Below are positions 60,337 to 64,000 of a DNA stretch of 64,000 nt, in pieces; positions within the stretch are counted from its first letter, which is position 1, and each line of letters opens with the position of its first letter. The notes beneath the pieces are model-generated. The model made no database searches, was not told the DNA's origin, and saw nothing but the letters and a program-made list of their open reading frames with translations. This DNA comes from Heterobilharzia americana (lineage: Eukaryota > Platyhelminthes > Trematoda > Strigeidida > Schistosomatidae). The stretch spans positions 56,411,890 to 56,475,889 of the forward strand of contig OX104134.1 of NCBI GenBank assembly GCA_944470555.2. The letters are read 5' to 3'. Both the position numbers and the translations under genes were made by a program.

Positions 60337-62379
60337 CTATGAAATGAAATACAGCGAGAAATAATGAAAGCATTTTGTTTTGTATAAGTGATGAGAATAT
60401 TATGTGATGGGATTTGAAAAGTTACGCAAGAAAAAACTTGAACAGGATAACAAATTACTACAGATATGAGAATTGAGACTGCAAAAACACTTGAACTATA
60501 AGCTTGAACCTACCGGTTAAAATGTCAATTATTTAAGTGATGACACTTGACTCTTGTGTCAATTCCAGTTTGGTAAACCAATATTACTTTTTGGAAAGTG
60601 CGAACCACAATAAAGTAAAGCCAATGTGATCGCATTCTGTCCTATCTTAAATAAAATACACGCAAAGATAAGTATGTGTTTTCGGCTATACGCTCACTTT
60701 AGATACACTGTACTACATAATTAAGTCTCTCATATTAGTTTCTCCGGCTTTTTAACAAATACACGTATGCATAAACAAGCAACACAAAGTACAGTGAATT
60801 TCTGAAATGTGATTATGAATTATTAGAGAAAAGTTATTGTTTAGTTCAGTCACCATGTAAGTTAGCAATGGCCTTATAATCACGTGAAATTGGGCGTAAC
60901 ACCTTTAATTTGTTACACAACTTCAACATACAATAATGTAGGATACTAAAAGTTTATGATTGCATAGATATGTCTTTTAATGGAAAACACTCGAAACACT
61001 ACACCTCTGCAGGTAGATTTTCATTTACATACTGGTAGAACCTGAGCACCAAGAAATGTGAGACTCGATATGGAAAAAAGGCGACGGTGTATAATAGAAT
61101 GATCTGAGTAGTACCTTCATCTGTCACATTGGAAAAACATTCGGTAGTAGAATGCATACAGAAGTTACAGAACTAGTTCCAATGCTGATAAATATATATG
61201 ATAATGGTTCAAGTCAATGAGCCACACCCTAGTTCGGGAGCCACCTAAGACGTCATAGCATATCCTAACATGTAAATTCAACGCAATCATTTTTCATGCA
61301 ACAGCGTTATATAAAACAATAACCATATTACCCTTTCTTCAACCAGCAAAAAGTTAACGGTATGGTGACTGCTGAGACGATAAGTACAACACATGAAGCA
61401 GCAACCGGAGCTGGTATTTCAAGGATGAAATTAATTATGAAACGATAATCATCCTACCTACTGAACACCTACTAGAGTTTTAAAATCATTTTCAGCATGA
61501 TAGCACTGGATGCATGCATTTTAAATGGGGTTGTCTAAAATCCTCCGTTTAAAGGAGCTAAGCCTCACGAACGTAAACAAAAAGTACCAAGAACAAATGA
61601 GTATACAGCCTATTGGTTACCGTGCAAAAAACAACCTGAAAGCAATAATGGTAATTCAGGTTTGTCTATATGGTCCTGGATTTTGATATACTACTGGAAA
61701 TCTTATTCATTATATCTCCGTCGGTAATTACGCCACTATCTCGATGCACAAAACTTTAAATTAATTCCAACAGTTGAGCTACAAGAGTGACTGTAGGCTA
61801 TTATCTAACTGGTAAACGTAATTTACCCTTTGATACTATTAAACAGGTACCGCATCTGCGGAAAACAGTCACCAAATAACTACATACCATTTGAGTAGCA
61901 TGTGTCGTTGCACGGTAATACTATATTCTCCGTATATGCAAGATTATAAATCATTCTCCCTGGTAGGGGATAAACACGGGGACTAACAGACTCAGAGTTG
62001 TGTTGAGAGTCGTCGGTAGAAATGTACAAAACGAGCAATTTAGTTCCTAACTACAAAGTAGTGTCTAATACTTATCTAGACAAGCCAGTAAAAACATCAA
62101 GCTGATTTCTAAGTTCCAAATATGTAACCACAAAACGTTTTTATCTTACCAGCTTTGAATACTCAAAATGACTACGTTGATTACTGTGACTAAAGACTAA
62201 ACTACTTACTACAGAAAAGTTAGGAATTCTATTCGAAGGTATAACGACACCATTCACTCCATGGTTAACTATGAAGGTGTCCCTACTAAACTATAAACGT
62301 AAAGAAAACGCTTTGGGCACTTTCCCTCAAAAAAATATTATGAGGTATCGAAAACTGAGAACCATAGTGTTAGGCACTT
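60337..62379. other. Upstream part of the SVOP-like gene, exons not located
   Basis: The transporter's first six helices should be encoded above 60.3 kb, but apart from the weak candidate at 61340-61445 nothing recognisable was found to 64 kb. Introns may simply extend past the window. Confidence 0.45.
61340..61445 (-). CDS. Weak candidate for an upstream SVOP-like exon
   Basis: A 41-residue hydrophobic open frame in the right place and strand ends LIVSAVTIPLTFCWLKK, reminiscent of the [20 protein letters not shown] segment of SVOP helix 6. It starts after a stop codon and its acceptor is unclear. It may be chance hydrophobic sequence. Confidence 0.22.
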
Positions 62380-62640
62380 GTGTACGATTTCCAATATGAA
62401 ATTACAGTGTTCGGATATCAATGGTATGGAAGCTTAACCATAGTCCCGAAAGGAAACAGTTACTTATTTTCACTGTTTCTTTGCGACATCATTCTGGAGG
62501 TGGCACTGACGGTGTTTGGGGGTGATCCGAATCTGCTTCCAGAAAATACATTTTTACCTTCAGCTAGCGGATGATATTGCTCTGCCATGTAACAACAAAC
62601 TGCAAGTCTTCGCGATTATCATGATTACGAGTGGAAGCGA
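62380..62640 (+). mobile_element. RTE-like reverse transcriptase scrap
   Basis: Plus strand: LFSLFLCDIILEVALTVFGG followed, with a frame change, by ADDIALPCNNKLQVFA. This recalls SPFLFNFVIDLLLEITL ... YADDIVLFGEDADKMQ of RTE elements, but is short and diverged. Confidence 0.5.
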
Positions 62641-62919
62641 AAGACCGAGGAGGTATAGCCATTCGATAATAATCTCCAATTAACTACTCTTGTTGAAGCA
62701 ATTAGGTCGCAAACGATTGCTGGTGAGATTACTTCCAAGAATATATGATCCTGACAACGGGCTGAAAAATACCTGAAATACTTTGAACAGTTGACATGGG
62801 CTACATCTCCGCTCCATTTTCCTGCCGTTCAGATAGACTGAATAATATGCAGATTTCAATCCTTCAATTTTTTGAGACAAACCCTGCACACAAGTGCATC
62901 GGATTAGGTTGCCACAACG

Positions 62920-63620
62920 CACTGCAGTTCTAACACGTGGTTGGAAAAACGTGATAGTAGAGTAGACAAAAGTGAATGAAAAGAGAGATGAAGAAATGAA
63001 GCTTAGTAAAAATGTTCAAACATTCAAAGATGTCAAAGAGTGGATGGATTTGCATCACTATGATCGATCTTCAGCCATGTCACCCTCAACCAGACAGTCC
63101 CTATACAGCTCAGACCACTAGTCAAGGACTTCATGATTTGGTGCCACCTCAACGTTAGGTTTATCTTAGCTCCCATCTAATCTAACCCTATTTCGGCCAA
63201 CATCGTACGTCAAGGTAGGTAGAGGCTTGGTATATGCAACACATATCCACACCACCTCAGTCACTGAGGATTCACAATCTCATCGACTGACTTGTCTTCA
63301 CGCCTAGTACTCTGAACCTAATCTCAACACTGACGACTTTCTGATTCCCGTACATGCAAGCAGTGTTACGAAGACAGCCATCATAAAAGATGTGGAAACT
63401 CCTCATATCACCCACTTCCAACGGCCATGTTTTATAGTCGTATAATTTAATAGAGAGAACTGCTGCACAGTGTATCCGTCATTTCACTCCATCACTTCCA
63501 TGTAAAGTACTGCTGACTGATTGCTTATTGATATTTGGGTTTCTTCTTAAAATCAACCTCGTTAAGCTAGTAAGCAAGCAACACACTAGGGTTTAGAATG
63601 ATGGTGAGGTAGGTGAACTT
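62920..63620 (-). mobile_element. RTE (SR2-like) 3' fragment
   Basis: Minus strand: HCAAVLSIKLYDYKTWPLEV, KSVDEIVNPQ, LRWCGYVLHIPS and MKSLTSGLSCIG match RVYCAAVRSVLLYGSETWPL, SVDEVVNLHRLRWLGHVLRM and LKSLTSGLSHVG. Multiple stops and shifts. Confidence 0.75.
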
Positions 63621-64000
63621 CTTTTCGACGTGTCCCATGAAACATCTCATGCACCTTTGAAGGTTATCGATTGGTAATATCACCTAGTTTACAAACTGAC
63701 TCACTGAAACTATGCTCCTTGAAGTCGGTTTTACGGATGAATTGAAGCGGCTTCAGTTACAATTTGTGACTGTTATTTCTTGCGTAATTAATTGTAAAAC
63801 AAACTTGTGCAGGAAAGCGTACTCAATATCTACCGCAAGGCAGCAATGGCTATGATGAAGTTGCGAGAAGCGTTCACAGACCCATACTCATTCTTTTGAC
63901 GCATTTTGGAGCCAAAAGCAGTTTTACCTATCATTTTTACTGTCTTGTGGGTGCAACCAGTGTTCATTTCCATTGCTGGAGAAACGGAAGCTAGCCTTAC

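Noticed and set aside
1..64000. CRISPR arrays, rRNA genes, operons, bacterial-type promoters and trans-spliced leader
   Set aside because: Looked for and not seen; the window is eukaryotic and no spliced-leader gene sequence was recognised.

Overview
The window looks like a piece of a blood-fluke (Schistosoma-type) nuclear genome. It is AT-rich, with small exons in long introns, two long (TA)n tracts, and a dense load of decayed non-LTR retrotransposons of the RTE (SR2/SR3-like) and CR1-like kinds. It also carries tRNA-headed SINEs, one of which holds a hammerhead ribozyme of the SMalpha type. Species cannot be fixed from the sequence alone.

Two cellular genes are supported, both on the minus strand. 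(1) About 4.2-35.9 kb holds a VPS8 gene (CORVET tether subunit). I rebuilt most of it exon by exon from splice sites, reading-frame phase across introns and similarity to animal VPS8: N-terminal low-complexity part, WD40 propeller, then the alpha-solenoid. The C-terminal RING finger was not found. (2) About 52.0-60.3 kb holds the 3' half of an SVOP-like (SLC22/SV2-related) transporter: four exons with matching phases that cover the second six-helix half, one of them apparently followed by a GC-AG intron. The upstream exons should lie above 60.3 kb; only one weak candidate was seen.

Layout: 1-4.2 kb, no certain gene (one Cys-containing open segment and a (TA)n tract). 4.2-35.9 kb, VPS8 with introns full of SINEs and LINE pieces (RT fragments at 25.3-26.3, 28.8-29.6 and 32.5-33.8 kb). 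36-47.6 kb, a nest of mobile elements: a CR1-like copy on +, an inverted CR1-like copy on -, an RTE on +, and a Ty3/Gypsy integrase remnant. 48-51.9 kb, an unrecognised ORF of 162 codons (159 from its first possible start) and an 84-bp-arm hairpin. 52-60.3 kb, the SVOP-like gene; its longest intron carries the hammerhead SINE, an inverted SINE fragment, an RTE tail and a near-perfect inverted repeat with ~550-bp arms. 60.3-64 kb, more RTE debris on both strands.

The most unusual points are three apparent lesions or non-canonical features in VPS8 (an in-frame TAG between two coding-looking stretches, an exon needing a one-base shift, and an intron with no GT donor), the large inverted repeat, and a hammerhead core that is intact in one SINE copy and decayed in two divergent ones. 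Family identities rest on remembered protein families and visible motifs; no database search was run.
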